A stretch of 64,000 nucleotides of DNA from an uncultured Cellvibrionales bacterium. Its GTDB lineage: Bacteria > Pseudomonadota > Gammaproteobacteria > Pseudomonadales > Porticoccaceae. Under the pieces are notes generated by a model. That model was not told where the DNA came from and ran no database searches. It saw only the letters and a list, made by a program, of their open reading frames with translations. Location: positions 42,031-106,030 of the forward strand of contig CAJWCO010000001.1 in the NCBI GenBank assembly GCA_913031145.1, in the 5' to 3' direction. This document shows positions 9,704 to 22,644 of this stretch, piece after piece; position 1 is the first letter of the stretch, and each line of letters opens with the position of its first letter. The position numbers and the translations under genes were made by a program.

Positions 9704-10920
9704 GAACCGTGTTGTTTTTAGTGGTATTTACGTTATTAGTGGGCGCATTAATGGCGGGTTTGATGCGGACAGACCCCGGATATGTGCTTGTCTATGTCGG
9801 TGAATTTGCAATTGAAATGAGTTTTTGGACCACCCTAATACTCGTTTTTTTGGCCATTTCTATGTGCAGCGGGCTAGTAGTATTCGCGCGTTGGCTGATG
9901 ACTTTAAGTCACATTGGGCGATGGTGGAAAAATCGCCGGCGCCATGGCGATCAGCGCCGAATGTTAGAAGGACTTCACGCGTATAGTTTGGGTGTTTGGG
10001 ACCGAGCAGCTCAACAACTCATTGATGCAAACGATGCATCTTTTGCACCGGGTCTAAATTTGCAATTTGCAGCTCGGGCGCAGGCTTTTAACGGCGACTT
10101 AGATCGAGCAAAGACGACCTTAAAACAGCTGAAGTTGGCGCATCCGGATTCTATCCCTGCCGCTGATCGACTCCTTGCTGATTTGCTACTACATGCTCGT
10201 CAAAACGTTGAGGCCGAGCAGGTCTTGTGGGAACTCCATGGCAACGCCCCCACCGATGGGGAGATTTTAGTGATGCTGGTTGAAGCCTGTGTGCGCAACA
10301 ACAGCCGAGCTAAGTCGGGTGACTTGCTGGCCGCACTTGGCACTGCGACAAATATCACCAGTGCTAGCAAACAGGAGTTGCAGCAGTCCCTTTGTCATAG
10401 CCAACTGAGCCAGTTTGTAGATCATTTAGCAGAGGGCAGAGACACACGAGATGCGCTCAACGAACGTTGGGATTCGATTCCAAGACGGTTTCGTAAGGTG
10501 CCGGAGATGGTCGCCATTTATGCTCGCGGTCTTGCAAGTTTGGGCTGTGTAGAAGAGGCAAAGGGGGTGCTTATTAAGGCGCTTTCGAAGCACTGGCATT
10601 CAGCATTAATAGAGCAATTTGGCGCGATCCAACACCCGGTATTTGAACAGGATTTGGTGCGCGCAGAAAAGTGGTTAGTGAAGCGTCCAACAGATGTAGA
10701 TCTGTTGATCGCATTGGGCCGCATCTGTCGGGGCCTAAAATTTAATATCAAGGCGTCTGATTATTTGCAGCAAGCGGCTGACCTGCACTCGCATCCGCTG
10801 GCACTGTGCGAACTGGCAGAACTGAAGGCGGTCATGGGTGATGTGACGGCAAGCGCCGCGCTTTATCGACGCGGGTTACAGATGGCATTGTCCAACTCGA
10901 AAAAGGGACCAGCCTCTTAG
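9700..10920 (+). CDS. hemY: HemY, membrane-anchored TPR protein
   Basis: Gammaproteobacterial HemY: two N-terminal transmembrane helices (about residues 3-20 and 40-65), then TPR-like helical repeats in the cytoplasm. It is unrelated to the protoporphyrinogen oxidase called HemY in Gram-positives. Its role in late haem synthesis is inferred from genetics and operon position. The GTG start at 9700 overlaps the hemX stop (GTGA). The 3' end overlaps the convergent mnmC stop by four bases. Confidence 0.88.
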   Translation: MRTVLFLVVFTLLVGALMAGLMRTDPGYVLVYVGEFAIEMSFWTTLILVFLAISMCSGLVVFARWLMTLSHIGRWWKNRRRHGDQRRMLEGLHAYSLGVWDRAAQQLIDANDASFAPGLNLQFAARAQAFNGDLDRAKTTLKQLKLAHPDSIPAADRLLADLLLHARQNVEAEQVLWELHGNAPTDGEILVMLVEACVRNNSRAKSGDLLAALGTATNITSASKQELQQSLCHSQLSQFVDHLAEGRDTRDALNERWDSIPRRFRKVPEMVAIYARGLASLGCVEEAKGVLIKALSKHWHSALIEQFGAIQHPVFEQDLVRAEKWLVKRPTDVDLLIALGRICRGLKFNIKASDYLQQAADLHSHPLALCELAELKAVMGDVTASAALYRRGLQMALSNSKKGPAS

Positions 10921-12899
10921 AGTCTTCGTTTTTTCAAGTTTCGGATTAAGAAGCGAGCGGGGTGCATGGCTAGGCGAAGCTCTAATTCGAGCGGGGGAAG
11001 TTCATTAGCAATCTCACAGGCGAGTAGTTCAGCGGTAAGGGGGGCGTAGCAAAGCCCTCTCGAGCCAAGGCCGCAGTGTACGAAGAGATTGGGAAGATAA
11101 CGACCCGTGGCGGTAATTTGACTGCGCGCGTCACGGCGCAAATCGTCAAAATCAATCCTCATCTGCTCAACATCTGGCACCGCGCCTACAATGGGTAGAT
11201 AGTCTTGCGTTGTGCAACGAAACTGAGCACGACCCCCTAGGTAGGCCGTGTCTACATCTGCAAATAGCGCCCCTAATTGAATGTCGCTAGTCGCTAAGTG
11301 AGCGATATTTTGCTGGTGGTCGCGCTCTCGAAGCGTGAGATCTTCGAGGCCCTTGTTATACGTCGCGCCGCAACTGTGGAGGTCTTTGTGCGCCGGTATT
11401 AAATAACCGCGTCCGCAGATCACTGTGCGTAAAGCTTGACTGCTTGAAGTGGCAGGCAGATGGGTAATCTGACCGCGAACCTTTTGTATCGGTAAGAAAT
11501 TCGTTTGAGAAAATTGTGAGCACCCGTACGCATTCGCAATGACTAATGTTTCTGCGGTAGCAGCGCTATTTCCCCCAGCGTCCAGCAAACGCCATGCCCG
11601 GCGTTTTTCACAGCGCTGCAGTTGTGTGATTTCTGCTTTTTGCATCTGTATATTGGGATGCTGTAACAGGTGCGCACAAACTTCGGCTGGCGGTAGCCAG
11701 CCAAGCTTTGGGAAAAATATTGCGCAGCCCGTCGCCAATTTAATACCACTGGCTTGGTAAAGATCTTCACCTTCGATTAATCGCGCCCAGTCGGTCTGCT
11801 GTTCTAAGTGTTGATCTAAAGCCCGTTGGTCACACTCTATATTCTGGGTGTGTGCGAGGACTAATACGCCGCATTGAGAGCCTATACCGGCGCGCCAAAG
11901 TGGCTGATAAAAATGTGAGGCATGCAGCATTGCGCTGAAATTGATTCGCGGTAATGGGTCGTTACGGTGTGAAATTTTAGGGTAAACAACGGCTTGCTGA
12001 TTGCCTGATCCCTCGCCACCCGCCTGCTCGTGACGGTCGATGACGGTGACGCTATAACCACGTTGCGCGAGGGCGCTGGCGGTGGTACAACCCGCGATGC
12101 CAGCACCCAAAATTGTAATATGACGGTCGCTGGGGGATTTCGTGCGCTGCTCGTTAATGTGCCAAAAGAGAGAGCGGTTAGCACTTTTTTGAGGTATTTT
12201 AACGTCTGTATTTTTGATGTAACAGCCTCGAAGAACCCACTGGGAGTCTTTAACTTGGTGAGATGCCGTCGGAATAAAGCCCGCCTTCGTCATTTGACTA
12301 TCGGTCGTTTTGAACGCACTGGTAGCGGTGAAGTCAGTTGTCGTGTCGGACAGCATCGCAAGCGCATTGAAGAGCGTGTGATTTGACGCGTCGGAGTTGT
12401 TGATAAACCAAGTGTCAACGCTGGGTTTTAGGCAGCCATCAAGGTGGGCTTTCTCTTCGAGTGAGAGGCTGGAGAATAAATCAGGCGGGTTTCCCAACAG
12501 CAGGCTTAAACGAATACGACCGCCATAAAAAAACAGGTTGTGTATACCTGCCGAGCAGGGTGGGCAGTTCTTAAGCAGCTCTTTCGCCAGCTCTGTGTAC
12601 ACGAGCTCTGGACGTTCTCTGTCAAGCAACGACGCTCTATGTACGTGAGCGTATGTTGGCAATGGCTGTGCCGCAATATAGTGAAGCCGGGCTAAAGGAG
12701 GGCTGCTTTGAAGCCAAAGATCAGCGCTGGCGAGGAATTTCTCGGCCACTTCAAAATCTGTATCGCCAATGGTAAATAAACTGCCGACAGCCGTCAGGTT
12801 TTCCCATCGTTGTTTAAGATTGTTTGGGCGTAAAAACCAATTTTTTGCATCCGTCACACTTAACAAGTCAGTCTTTTTCAAGGTTGTTGGCTTGGGCAA
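10917..12899 (-). CDS. mnmC: MnmC-like tRNA U34 modification protein with degenerate methyltransferase domain
   Basis: Homologue of bifunctional MnmC, which converts cmnm5s2U34 to nm5s2U34 (C-terminal FAD oxidase) and then to mnm5s2U34 (N-terminal SAM methyltransferase). The oxidase half is intact: Rossmann motif ITILGAGIAGCTTASALAQRG, then SGNQQAVVYPKIS, and a C-terminal GLGSRGLCYAPLTAE. The first 230 residues still align with the methyltransferase domain (ARLHYIAAQPLP, GRIRLSLLLGN, LFNALAML). However, the SAM loop GFGTGLN has become TIGDTDFEV, and the DGFAPAKNP catalytic block is replaced by INNSDASN. The protein may therefore act only as the oxidase. Confidence 0.9.
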   Translation of the reverse strand: MPKPTTLKKTDLLSVTDAKNWFLRPNNLKQRWENLTAVGSLFTIGDTDFEVAEKFLASADLWLQSSPPLARLHYIAAQPLPTYAHVHRASLLDRERPELVYTELAKELLKNCPPCSAGIHNLFFYGGRIRLSLLLGNPPDLFSSLSLEEKAHLDGCLKPSVDTWFINNSDASNHTLFNALAMLSDTTTDFTATSAFKTTDSQMTKAGFIPTASHQVKDSQWVLRGCYIKNTDVKIPQKSANRSLFWHINEQRTKSPSDRHITILGAGIAGCTTASALAQRGYSVTVIDRHEQAGGEGSGNQQAVVYPKISHRNDPLPRINFSAMLHASHFYQPLWRAGIGSQCGVLVLAHTQNIECDQRALDQHLEQQTDWARLIEGEDLYQASGIKLATGCAIFFPKLGWLPPAEVCAHLLQHPNIQMQKAEITQLQRCEKRRAWRLLDAGGNSAATAETLVIANAYGCSQFSQTNFLPIQKVRGQITHLPATSSSQALRTVICGRGYLIPAHKDLHSCGATYNKGLEDLTLRERDHQQNIAHLATSDIQLGALFADVDTAYLGGRAQFRCTTQDYLPIVGAVPDVEQMRIDFDDLRRDARSQITATGRYLPNLFVHCGLGSRGLCYAPLTAELLACEIANELPPLELELRLAMHPARFLIRNLKKRRL

Positions 12900-12934
12900 T
12901 TTGGAGGGCCTCTGAGAATTAACGGGCGATTTGT

Positions 12935-13465
12935 TTAAAGTCCAAACTCACCTATGATTTGACGGCACCAGCGGTCAATGAGAACATCGCTAACGTCGCG
13001 CTGGTTCTCATCGTCAAGCGCAAGTCCTATAAAACGCGACTGGTCTTCGGTCAAAGCTTGAGATTGGTCAAAATCATAGCCTTCATTAGGCCACGTGCCA
13101 ATGGTCTGGGCTCCGAGATCACGCACTTTTCGCCACAAATAGCCGAGAGCGTCCTGAAACCATTCAGGGTAGCCAACTTGGTCGCCAAGGCCATATAGCG
13201 CAACGGTTTTGGCGCTAAAGTCGATGTCTGCGAGTTTATCCCAATACTTTTCCCAGTCTTCTTGTAATTCGCCATAATCCCAAGTGGGGATGCCCAAAAT
13301 TAAGTAGTCATAGTGGGCCATCATTGGCAGTGTATCGAAGGCGATATTGTGCATGATCACCGTGTCCGATTCGAGTAACACGTTAATTGTATCGCGAATT
13401 TTTTCGCCTGCCATTTCTGTGTAGCATGTCGTACTGCCGTAAAACAACCCGATTTTTTGGTTCAT
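12935..13465 (-). CDS. fldB: Flavodoxin FldB
   Basis: Long-chain flavodoxin of 176 residues, an FMN electron carrier. The FMN phosphate loop is LFYGSTTCYTEMAGEKI. The isoalloxazine-binding loops are IPTWDYGELQEDWE and YGLGDQVGYPEWFQDALG. The sequence tracks E. coli FldB along its whole length, including the WPNEGYDF and GLALDDENQ loops. I chose the ATG at 13465, which has an upstream GGGAAAG; the ORF-track extension runs into trmL and is unconserved. Confidence 0.93.
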   Translation of the reverse strand: MNQKIGLFYGSTTCYTEMAGEKIRDTINVLLESDTVIMHNIAFDTLPMMAHYDYLILGIPTWDYGELQEDWEKYWDKLADIDFSAKTVALYGLGDQVGYPEWFQDALGYLWRKVRDLGAQTIGTWPNEGYDFDQSQALTEDQSRFIGLALDDENQRDVSDVLIDRWCRQIIGEFGL

Positions 13466-13556
13466 TAAAAAGTCTTTCCCACGGTGATAACGACACTCGA
13501 TTCTTAATAAAAAATGTGGGGTGTCATTGGTAAAAGATTTAAACGACGAGCGAAGA

Positions 13557-14024
13557 TCATATTTGGCCGCCGAGGAAGTGAAGTTGTCGCCAAGCTTCGT
13601 AAGCGACGATCGCAGTCGCATTTGAGAGGTTAAGGCTACGACTGTTAGCGAGCATGGGGAGTTTTAGAAGCTGTTGTTCCCCAATATCAGTGCGAATGGT
13701 GCGCGGCAAGCCGCGTGTTTCTGGCCCGAATACCAGAGCGTCGTTTGCGCAGTAAGTGACGTCCGCATAAGATCTGTGACCCTTAGTACTCAAACCATAC
13801 AGGACTTGCTGTGGTTTTGTAGACCGATAGTGTTCCCAGTCATCGTAGATTTGGAGCGCTTGGAATTCACGATAGTCGAGCCCGGCGCGACGCAGTTTTT
13901 TGTCGTCGAGGTCAAATCCCAAAGGCCGTATCAAGTGAAGTGCAAATCCTGTGTTGGCGCAGAGGCGAATGATATTTCCAGTGTTAGGTGGGATTTCGGG
14001 TTGATAAAGCACAATGTCGAGCAT
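13557..14024 (-). CDS. trmL: tRNA (cytidine(34)-2'-O)-methyltransferase
   Basis: SPOUT-class methyltransferase that 2'-O-methylates nucleotide 34 of leucine tRNAs. The 155-residue length fits the family. N-terminal LYQPEIPPNTGNIIRLCANTG and the knot motifs LVFGPETRGLP and RSLNLSNATAIVAYEAWRQ are canonical. The gene begins three bases after the GcvR-like gene on the same strand. Confidence 0.96.
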   Translation of the reverse strand: MLDIVLYQPEIPPNTGNIIRLCANTGFALHLIRPLGFDLDDKKLRRAGLDYREFQALQIYDDWEHYRSTKPQQVLYGLSTKGHRSYADVTYCANDALVFGPETRGLPRTIRTDIGEQQLLKLPMLANSRSLNLSNATAIVAYEAWRQLHFLGGQI

Positions 14025-14027
14025 GAT

Positions 14028-14567
14028 TTAGTTTTCTTCGTGTATTTCCATCATTAAATCATCCGATAAGGTCTCTAACAGCTCACTCAGCGCTCTGCGA
14101 GAGAGCGACGCTGGGAGCGTCAAATCGGCGCGTGCATGAAATAGGTTGCTTGCCGCCATGGGCGCACTTTCGCAGTAGCTGTGCAGCGACTCTAGGTTAA
14201 TCTCATGGGCGGCTAGCAAACTAGCGATCTCGCCAACAATACCGTGACGATCATTGGCGACGATTGAAATGCTGACCCTGTCTGTCACCCCGAGTTGGCG
14301 AGAGTCCCAACCTTCGATGCTCTCTTCGATGTGAACGCGGATTTTGTCTTTACCCAAATTACCAAGCTCGTCAACTAACGCATCTTTGCGGTTGGTACTG
14401 ATGTCGACCATCAGTAGCCCCGCAAATTTGCCTCCTAGCCGAGTCATACTTGATTCCGTCCAGTTGCCTTGATGAAGGGCTAGAACATGCGCTATCCGTT
14501 CCACAATGCCGGGTCGGTCATTTGCGAGTATGGTCAAAACTAAATGGCTCGTGAGGGTTTTTTGCAT
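14028..14567 (-). CDS. GcvR-like ACT-domain regulator
   Basis: A 179-residue cytoplasmic protein with two ACT domains (about residues 8-80 and 95-175). They are visible as LTILANDRPGIVERIAHVLA and ISIVANDRHGIVGEIASLLA. This matches the glycine cleavage repressor (GcvR) family, which binds glycine and modulates GcvA in E. coli. Whether this copy controls the glycine cleavage system cannot be told, as no gcv gene is nearby. Start at 14567 is chosen because GAGAGAT lies just upstream. Confidence 0.8.
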   Translation of the reverse strand: MQKTLTSHLVLTILANDRPGIVERIAHVLALHQGNWTESSMTRLGGKFAGLLMVDISTNRKDALVDELGNLGKDKIRVHIEESIEGWDSRQLGVTDRVSISIVANDRHGIVGEIASLLAAHEINLESLHSYCESAPMAASNLFHARADLTLPASLSRRALSELLETLSDDLMMEIHEEN

Positions 14568-14720
14568 GGGTATCTCTCTGCTGCGTTGGGCTGATAGTAT
14601 GACACTTTTTACAAGCTCTGTTATAGCCTTCCGCACCGTTAAAAAACATCACAGGCGCTGGCTAAAAATCGCCCATTCAGCTATATTCTGACGCTGAAAA
14701 CGAATGGGGGGAGAGTTATT

Positions 14721-15539
14721 ATGCCGTTGAATATTCGCAGTGTTGGTTGGATACTTTTGCTTTGCGCGTCGCCTTTGTTAGCCGCGCAAACTCCGTTTGA
14801 CGCAGCACTAAAGACGGCGGTCGACGGTGATCATCGACAACCCGAACACGTATTGAGGGACACATTTAGACACCCGTTCAAGACGATCAGTTTCTTTGGA
14901 ATACAGCCGCATATGGCCGTGGTTGAGATTAGCCCAGGCGGCGGGTGGTATACCGATGTACTCGCAGCCTACCTAAAAGAAGGGGTGCTGTACGCCGCCC
15001 ATGGGAGTTCAGAGGACCGTCGTCGTCGTGTCGCAAACCAGTTAGAGGCCCACAGAACTCGCAGTGAGCGGTACCCAGACATTTATAAAAACGTGAAGTT
15101 GGTTACGTTTGACGCCGCGTTGAATCAGCTAAATTCGCCTGAGGGAGCGGTGGATGCCGTGGTGACATTTAGGAACGTACATAACTGGTTGTCGTCTGGT
15201 AGCGACGCGAGCGCTTTTCGGTTGTTCTTTAAGACTTTGAAGCCCGGCGGGGTGTTAGGTGTTGTAGAACATCGCGCGCAACTCGACATAACACGTGAAA
15301 CGATGCAAAAAACCGGTTACATGACGCAATCGGCAGTTATCGAATTAGCGGAGAGTGCGGGTTTTGTGTTTGAGAAAAGTTCTGAAATAAATGCCAACCC
15401 CCTCGATACGACTGAACACCCGCGCGGTGTATGGACGCTTCCTCCGAGGCTGGCACTCGACGACGACCGCCGTCAAGAATATTTGGCGATCGGTGAGAGT
15501 GATCGCATGACGCTGCGATTTAGAAAGCCCCAACTTTGA
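14721..15539 (+). CDS. Exported methyltransferase-like protein (COG4798 type)
   Basis: A 272-residue protein with a clear Sec signal peptide (hydrophobic WILLLCASPLLAAQ). It is followed by a class I methyltransferase fold: the SAM-loop equivalent is VVEISPGGGWYTDVLAAYL, and later elements are VDAVVTFRNVHNW and FKTLKPGGVLGVVEH. SAM is not expected in the periplasm, so enzymatic activity is doubtful; the family is known as predicted methyltransferases but has no assigned substrate. It is the first gene of a unit with yheU and tilS, with yheU overlapping its stop. Confidence 0.75.
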   Translation: MPLNIRSVGWILLLCASPLLAAQTPFDAALKTAVDGDHRQPEHVLRDTFRHPFKTISFFGIQPHMAVVEISPGGGWYTDVLAAYLKEGVLYAAHGSSEDRRRRVANQLEAHRTRSERYPDIYKNVKLVTFDAALNQLNSPEGAVDAVVTFRNVHNWLSSGSDASAFRLFFKTLKPGGVLGVVEHRAQLDITRETMQKTGYMTQSAVIELAESAGFVFEKSSEINANPLDTTEHPRGVWTLPPRLALDDDRRQEYLAIGESDRMTLRFRKPQL

Positions 15540-15775
15540 TTGTCGTTCCTTATGAAAGACTTGGCGCGAGTACGCTCCGTGCAGTAGTAGAAGAATTTGT
15601 GTTGCGCGAGGGAACTGATTATGGCGATCAAACCATTTCGCTTGACACTAAAGTTACGCAGGTTGAGCGTCAGTTACAGCGGGGCGAAGTGGTTATTACC
15701 TATGATGAATCTCTCGAAACTTGTACATTAATGCGAGAGCGTGATTATCGGTCGTGGCTTCAGAAAAAACCATGA
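15536..15775 (+). CDS. yheU: YheU family protein (UPF0270)
   Basis: Small cytoplasmic protein of 79 residues with no known function. It resembles E. coli YheU, with the shared core EEFVLREGTDYGDQT followed by QLQRGEVVITYDE. The best start is a TTG at 15536 that overlaps the stop of the upstream gene. Its end overlaps the tilS ATG, so the three genes look translationally coupled. Confidence 0.82.
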   Translation: MIVVPYERLGASTLRAVVEEFVLREGTDYGDQTISLDTKVTQVERQLQRGEVVITYDESLETCTLMRERDYRSWLQKKP

Positions 15776-17115
15776 CTCATTTTAATAAGAGCGAAGTGCA
15801 CCGTCTTTTTGCCGACGTCCAGTCAGCGTTGTCGGCCAAATCACGGGTTTTCATTGGTTACAGTGGCGGCTTGGACTCGACGGTTCTGTTAACCTTAGCC
15901 TGTGATTTTTTTAGTCCCCAGCGCGTGGTGGCGGTGCATATTAATCATGGGTTGTCCCTGCACGCAGACGCTTGGCAAGCGCATGCGGCGGCTTACAGTG
16001 CGGCTTTGCGGGTCACATTTTCTTCGCATGCTGTCACCGTCTCTTCAAAGCACAATCTAGAAGCGACGGCTCGAAGCGAACGCTATGCTGTTTTTAGACG
16101 CGTGGTAGGGCCCAGTGATGTGCTACTTTTGGGTCACCATGCCGGTGATCAAGTGGAAACAGTGCTTTATAATTTGCTGCGTGGCTCGGGCGGACGAGGT
16201 TTGTCGGGTATCCCTAAGGTTCGTGAGCTTGGGACTGCCAAATTGCTACGACCTTTATTGGAAGTGACACGCGATGATTTGGTAGCGTTCGCGCGTAAGC
16301 GCCAGTTGAGCTGGGTCGAAGATGAAAGCAATAAAGATGTTCGCTTTGACCGCAATTATCTTCGACATCGGGTGATCCCTGTTATGGCTAAGCGCTGGGA
16401 GCGATTAGAGCAGCGCATCGTGGCAACTGCTAAGCAGAGTCAAGATGGTGAGTTATTAGCCCACTCAATTTTTATGAGTGATCTTGCGACGTTGGACCTG
16501 CAAGATGCGAGGGCAGGTCTGTCTGTGTGTAATGAGCGGTACTTACAGCTCGATGTGCATAGAAGAAACAATGTGATTCGTCATTTGCCGACGCTGTTGG
16601 GCCTGTCGCTGCCCAAACGAAGTTCCTGTGCAGAAGTAGAAAAGGGCCTCGTGCATGCGCGCTGCGATGCGTCCCCGATTGTTGCTTGTGAAGGTTATCA
16701 GTTTCGCCGTTACCGCCAACGTATTTATGTGGTGAGAGTCACGCATTGCCGCAATGGCGGGCCGCATATGCCTCTGCATTGGCACCCTAAACAGGCGTTG
16801 ATGTTACCAAACGAGGGGGTATTATCCACTTCACAGACCGCTGGAGGCGGTTTGAAGTTGGCCGAGGATGTCTGTCTAAGGGTCGTATTTAAATCTGGGG
16901 GCGAACGCTGTAAGCCGGCGGGTAGGCGGCACTCTCAAACGCTAAAAAAACTCTTTCAAGAGTATTCTATTGAGCCGTGGTGGCGACCCCATGTCCCCCT
17001 GATCTATGCGGATGAAATTATGGTGGCTGTAGGCGACATTTGGGTTTGTGAGGGTTGGCAATCTGAGCCGGGGGAAACCGGTCTAAAAATTGGCTGGACA
17101 TTCAACTCTATGTAG
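15772..17115 (+). CDS. tilS: tRNA(Ile)-lysidine synthase
   Basis: ATP-dependent enzyme that converts C34 of tRNA-Ile(CAU) to lysidine, so that it reads AUA. The PP-loop SGGLDSTVLL lies near residue 35, and GHHAGDQVETVLYNLLRGSG and the FDRNYLRHRVIP segment are typical. The C-terminal domain is present (GGERCKPAGRRHSQTLKKLFQE). The ATG at 15772 overlaps the yheU stop as ATGA and is preferred to the upstream GTG. Confidence 0.95.
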   Translation: MTHFNKSEVHRLFADVQSALSAKSRVFIGYSGGLDSTVLLTLACDFFSPQRVVAVHINHGLSLHADAWQAHAAAYSAALRVTFSSHAVTVSSKHNLEATARSERYAVFRRVVGPSDVLLLGHHAGDQVETVLYNLLRGSGGRGLSGIPKVRELGTAKLLRPLLEVTRDDLVAFARKRQLSWVEDESNKDVRFDRNYLRHRVIPVMAKRWERLEQRIVATAKQSQDGELLAHSIFMSDLATLDLQDARAGLSVCNERYLQLDVHRRNNVIRHLPTLLGLSLPKRSSCAEVEKGLVHARCDASPIVACEGYQFRRYRQRIYVVRVTHCRNGGPHMPLHWHPKQALMLPNEGVLSTSQTAGGGLKLAEDVCLRVVFKSGGERCKPAGRRHSQTLKKLFQEYSIEPWWRPHVPLIYADEIMVAVGDIWVCEGWQSEPGETGLKIGWTFNSM

Positions 17116-17235
17116 ATCCAAGCGCCCATTTCTGTTAGCCTATTACACCATCTTGAGTTACGTGGGTTCTAGGCGTTATCCAAGCATTTACTGATGTTTT
17201 CCCGCAGATTCTCTGATAATTTGTCCGGTCGCTGA

Positions 17236-19736
<2,501 letters not shown>

Positions 19737-19758
19737 TTTTTAAGTTGCCGCTTAAAAA
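19737..19758 (+). other. Inverted repeat between kdsA and eno
   Basis: TTTTTAAG and CTTAAAAA form a perfect 8-bp, AT-rich stem around a 6-base loop, directly after the kdsA stop. It is too weak for a confident terminator; it could be a pause, attenuation or processing site separating eno from the upstream genes. Confidence 0.35.
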
Positions 19759-19792
19759 CTTAGGTGGCCCTACCATTAAGTGTTGGAGATGA

Positions 19793-21091
<1,299 letters not shown>

Positions 21092-21124
21092 CGACAAGGG
21101 TGAAGGCTGGGCAGGGGCGAAGCA

Positions 21125-21433
21125 ATGACGAAGTGGGTGTTGGTGTTGTTGATTACTATGCTGTTTGCGCTGCAAACCCAGTTGTGGTTTGGCGAAGGCA
21201 GTTTGGCGCACAAGGCCGAGTTAGAGGCTCTTTTAGAAGAAAAAGAAACTAAAAATCAGCATCTTAGGCAGCGTAACGAAGACATTGCTAAGCAGATTAT
21301 CGGCCTGAAAAATGGTCTTGATTCAGTCGAAGAAAAAGCGCGAGAAGACTTGGGTATGATCAAACGCGGGGAAGTTTTTTACTTGGTAACTGACAAGCAG
21401 ACAGAAGGTGCTGTTAATGAGTCATCACGCTAA
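21125..21433 (+). CDS. ftsB: Cell division protein FtsB
   Basis: Bitopic divisome protein that joins FtsL and FtsQ. The 102-residue chain has a short cytoplasmic start, one transmembrane helix (WVLVLLITMLFALQTQLWF) and a periplasmic leucine-zipper coiled coil (about residues 30-75). The family's C-terminal EEKAREDLGMIKRGEVFYLV follows. The position between eno and ispD is typical. Confidence 0.94.
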   Translation: MTKWVLVLLITMLFALQTQLWFGEGSLAHKAELEALLEEKETKNQHLRQRNEDIAKQIIGLKNGLDSVEEKAREDLGMIKRGEVFYLVTDKQTEGAVNESSR

Positions 21434-21448
21434 CGCGGCGGGGCTCAA

Positions 21449-22162
21449 TTGAGTCGACAACGCGAGTGGATGATTGTGCCTGCGGCAGGTGTGGGTCGTC
21501 GATTCTCGGAGCGTATGCCGAAGCAGTTTTTCCCCCTCAACGGGCAGACCGTCGCACAGCTGTGCTTAGATAAATTACTGCGCGTGCCTGACGTTGAGCA
21601 GGTAATTGTGCCGTGTGATATGGGTAACCCTAACTGGTCTGATATGCCCGCCCGCAACGATGCGCGCGTTCGTTTGATTGCTGGGGGATGCAATAGGGCT
21701 GAGTCCGTGTACCAAGGCCTTCTTGCGATTTCAGATGTAGCAGAAAAACATGATTGGGTTTTAGTGCATGATATCGTCAGGCCCTGCGTAACGCTTGGAG
21801 CAATAGCGCGTCTTAAACAGGAGGTCAGCGCGCATTCTGTAGGCGGGATATTGGTAGCACCTGTTTCGGATACATTAAAGATAGTCGATGCCAAGGGCGT
21901 GATTGTGGGGACTCAGGATCGACAGGACTATCGGTTGGCACAAACGCCGCAGATGGTTCGTTACGGTGAGCTTTACGCGGCCATGGGGGTGGTTCTTGCG
22001 AGTACCAAAGTGACCACAGATGAGGCCGAGGCGCTCGAAATAGCAGGACGGCCTTTGTTGGCGGTTCAGGGTCGATCCGACAATATAAAAATTACGCGTT
22101 ATGAAGATTTACAGGTAGCTACCGCCATTTTAAAGGCACAGGAGGAATCAGTGTGCGTATAG
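21449..22162 (+). CDS. ispD: 2-C-methyl-D-erythritol 4-phosphate cytidylyltransferase
   Basis: Third enzyme of the MEP isoprenoid pathway; transfers CMP to methylerythritol phosphate. The nucleotide-binding start [22 protein letters not shown] is canonical, and VHDIVRPCV and AQTPQMVRY follow. The start is a TTG at 21449. Its 3' end overlaps the ispF GTG start by ten bases. Confidence 0.96.
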   Translation: MSRQREWMIVPAAGVGRRFSERMPKQFFPLNGQTVAQLCLDKLLRVPDVEQVIVPCDMGNPNWSDMPARNDARVRLIAGGCNRAESVYQGLLAISDVAEKHDWVLVHDIVRPCVTLGAIARLKQEVSAHSVGGILVAPVSDTLKIVDAKGVIVGTQDRQDYRLAQTPQMVRYGELYAAMGVVLASTKVTTDEAEALEIAGRPLLAVQGRSDNIKITRYEDLQVATAILKAQEESVCV

Positions 22163-22626
22163 GTCACGGATACGATGTGCATGCGTTCGGCATTGGGTCA
22201 GAGTTGATTCTTGGGGGCGTCAAGATCCCTCACAGTCATGCCCTCGTTGCCCACTCTGACGGTGATGTAGTGGTCCATGCGCTCATGGATGCCGTGCTGG
22301 GAGCGTTGTGTCTTGGCGATATTGGAACCCACTTTCCCGATACAGATCCTCGCTATAAGGGCTGTGACAGTCGAGTCCTGTTGGCCGAGGTGGTCGTGAT
22401 GATGATGACGCATGGTTATCGACTGGCTAATGCAGATGTGACCATTGTGGCTCAGGCGCCCAAGATGGCCCCCTACTTGAGCTCTATGCGCGACCATTTG
22501 TCCCGCGACTTGCAAATTTTGGTAGAGCAAATCAATATCAAGTCGACGACGACGGAGTACCTCGGATTTGTCGGACGTGGTGAAGGGATTTCTTGTCATG
22601 CTGTGGTTCTGATTGAGCCGGTTTAG
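22153..22626 (+). CDS. ispF: 2-C-methyl-D-erythritol 2,4-cyclodiphosphate synthase
   Basis: MEP pathway enzyme that cyclises CDP-methylerythritol phosphate with release of CMP. The 157-residue length fits. The Zn site is visible in [10 protein letters not shown] and [15 protein letters not shown], and [17 protein letters not shown] closes the protein. It has a GTG start within the end of ispD. Confidence 0.97.
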   Translation: MRIGHGYDVHAFGIGSELILGGVKIPHSHALVAHSDGDVVVHALMDAVLGALCLGDIGTHFPDTDPRYKGCDSRVLLAEVVVMMMTHGYRLANADVTIVAQAPKMAPYLSSMRDHLSRDLQILVEQINIKSTTTEYLGFVGRGEGISCHAVVLIEPV

Positions 22627-22644
22627 GTCTGAGCTTTAGCGGAA

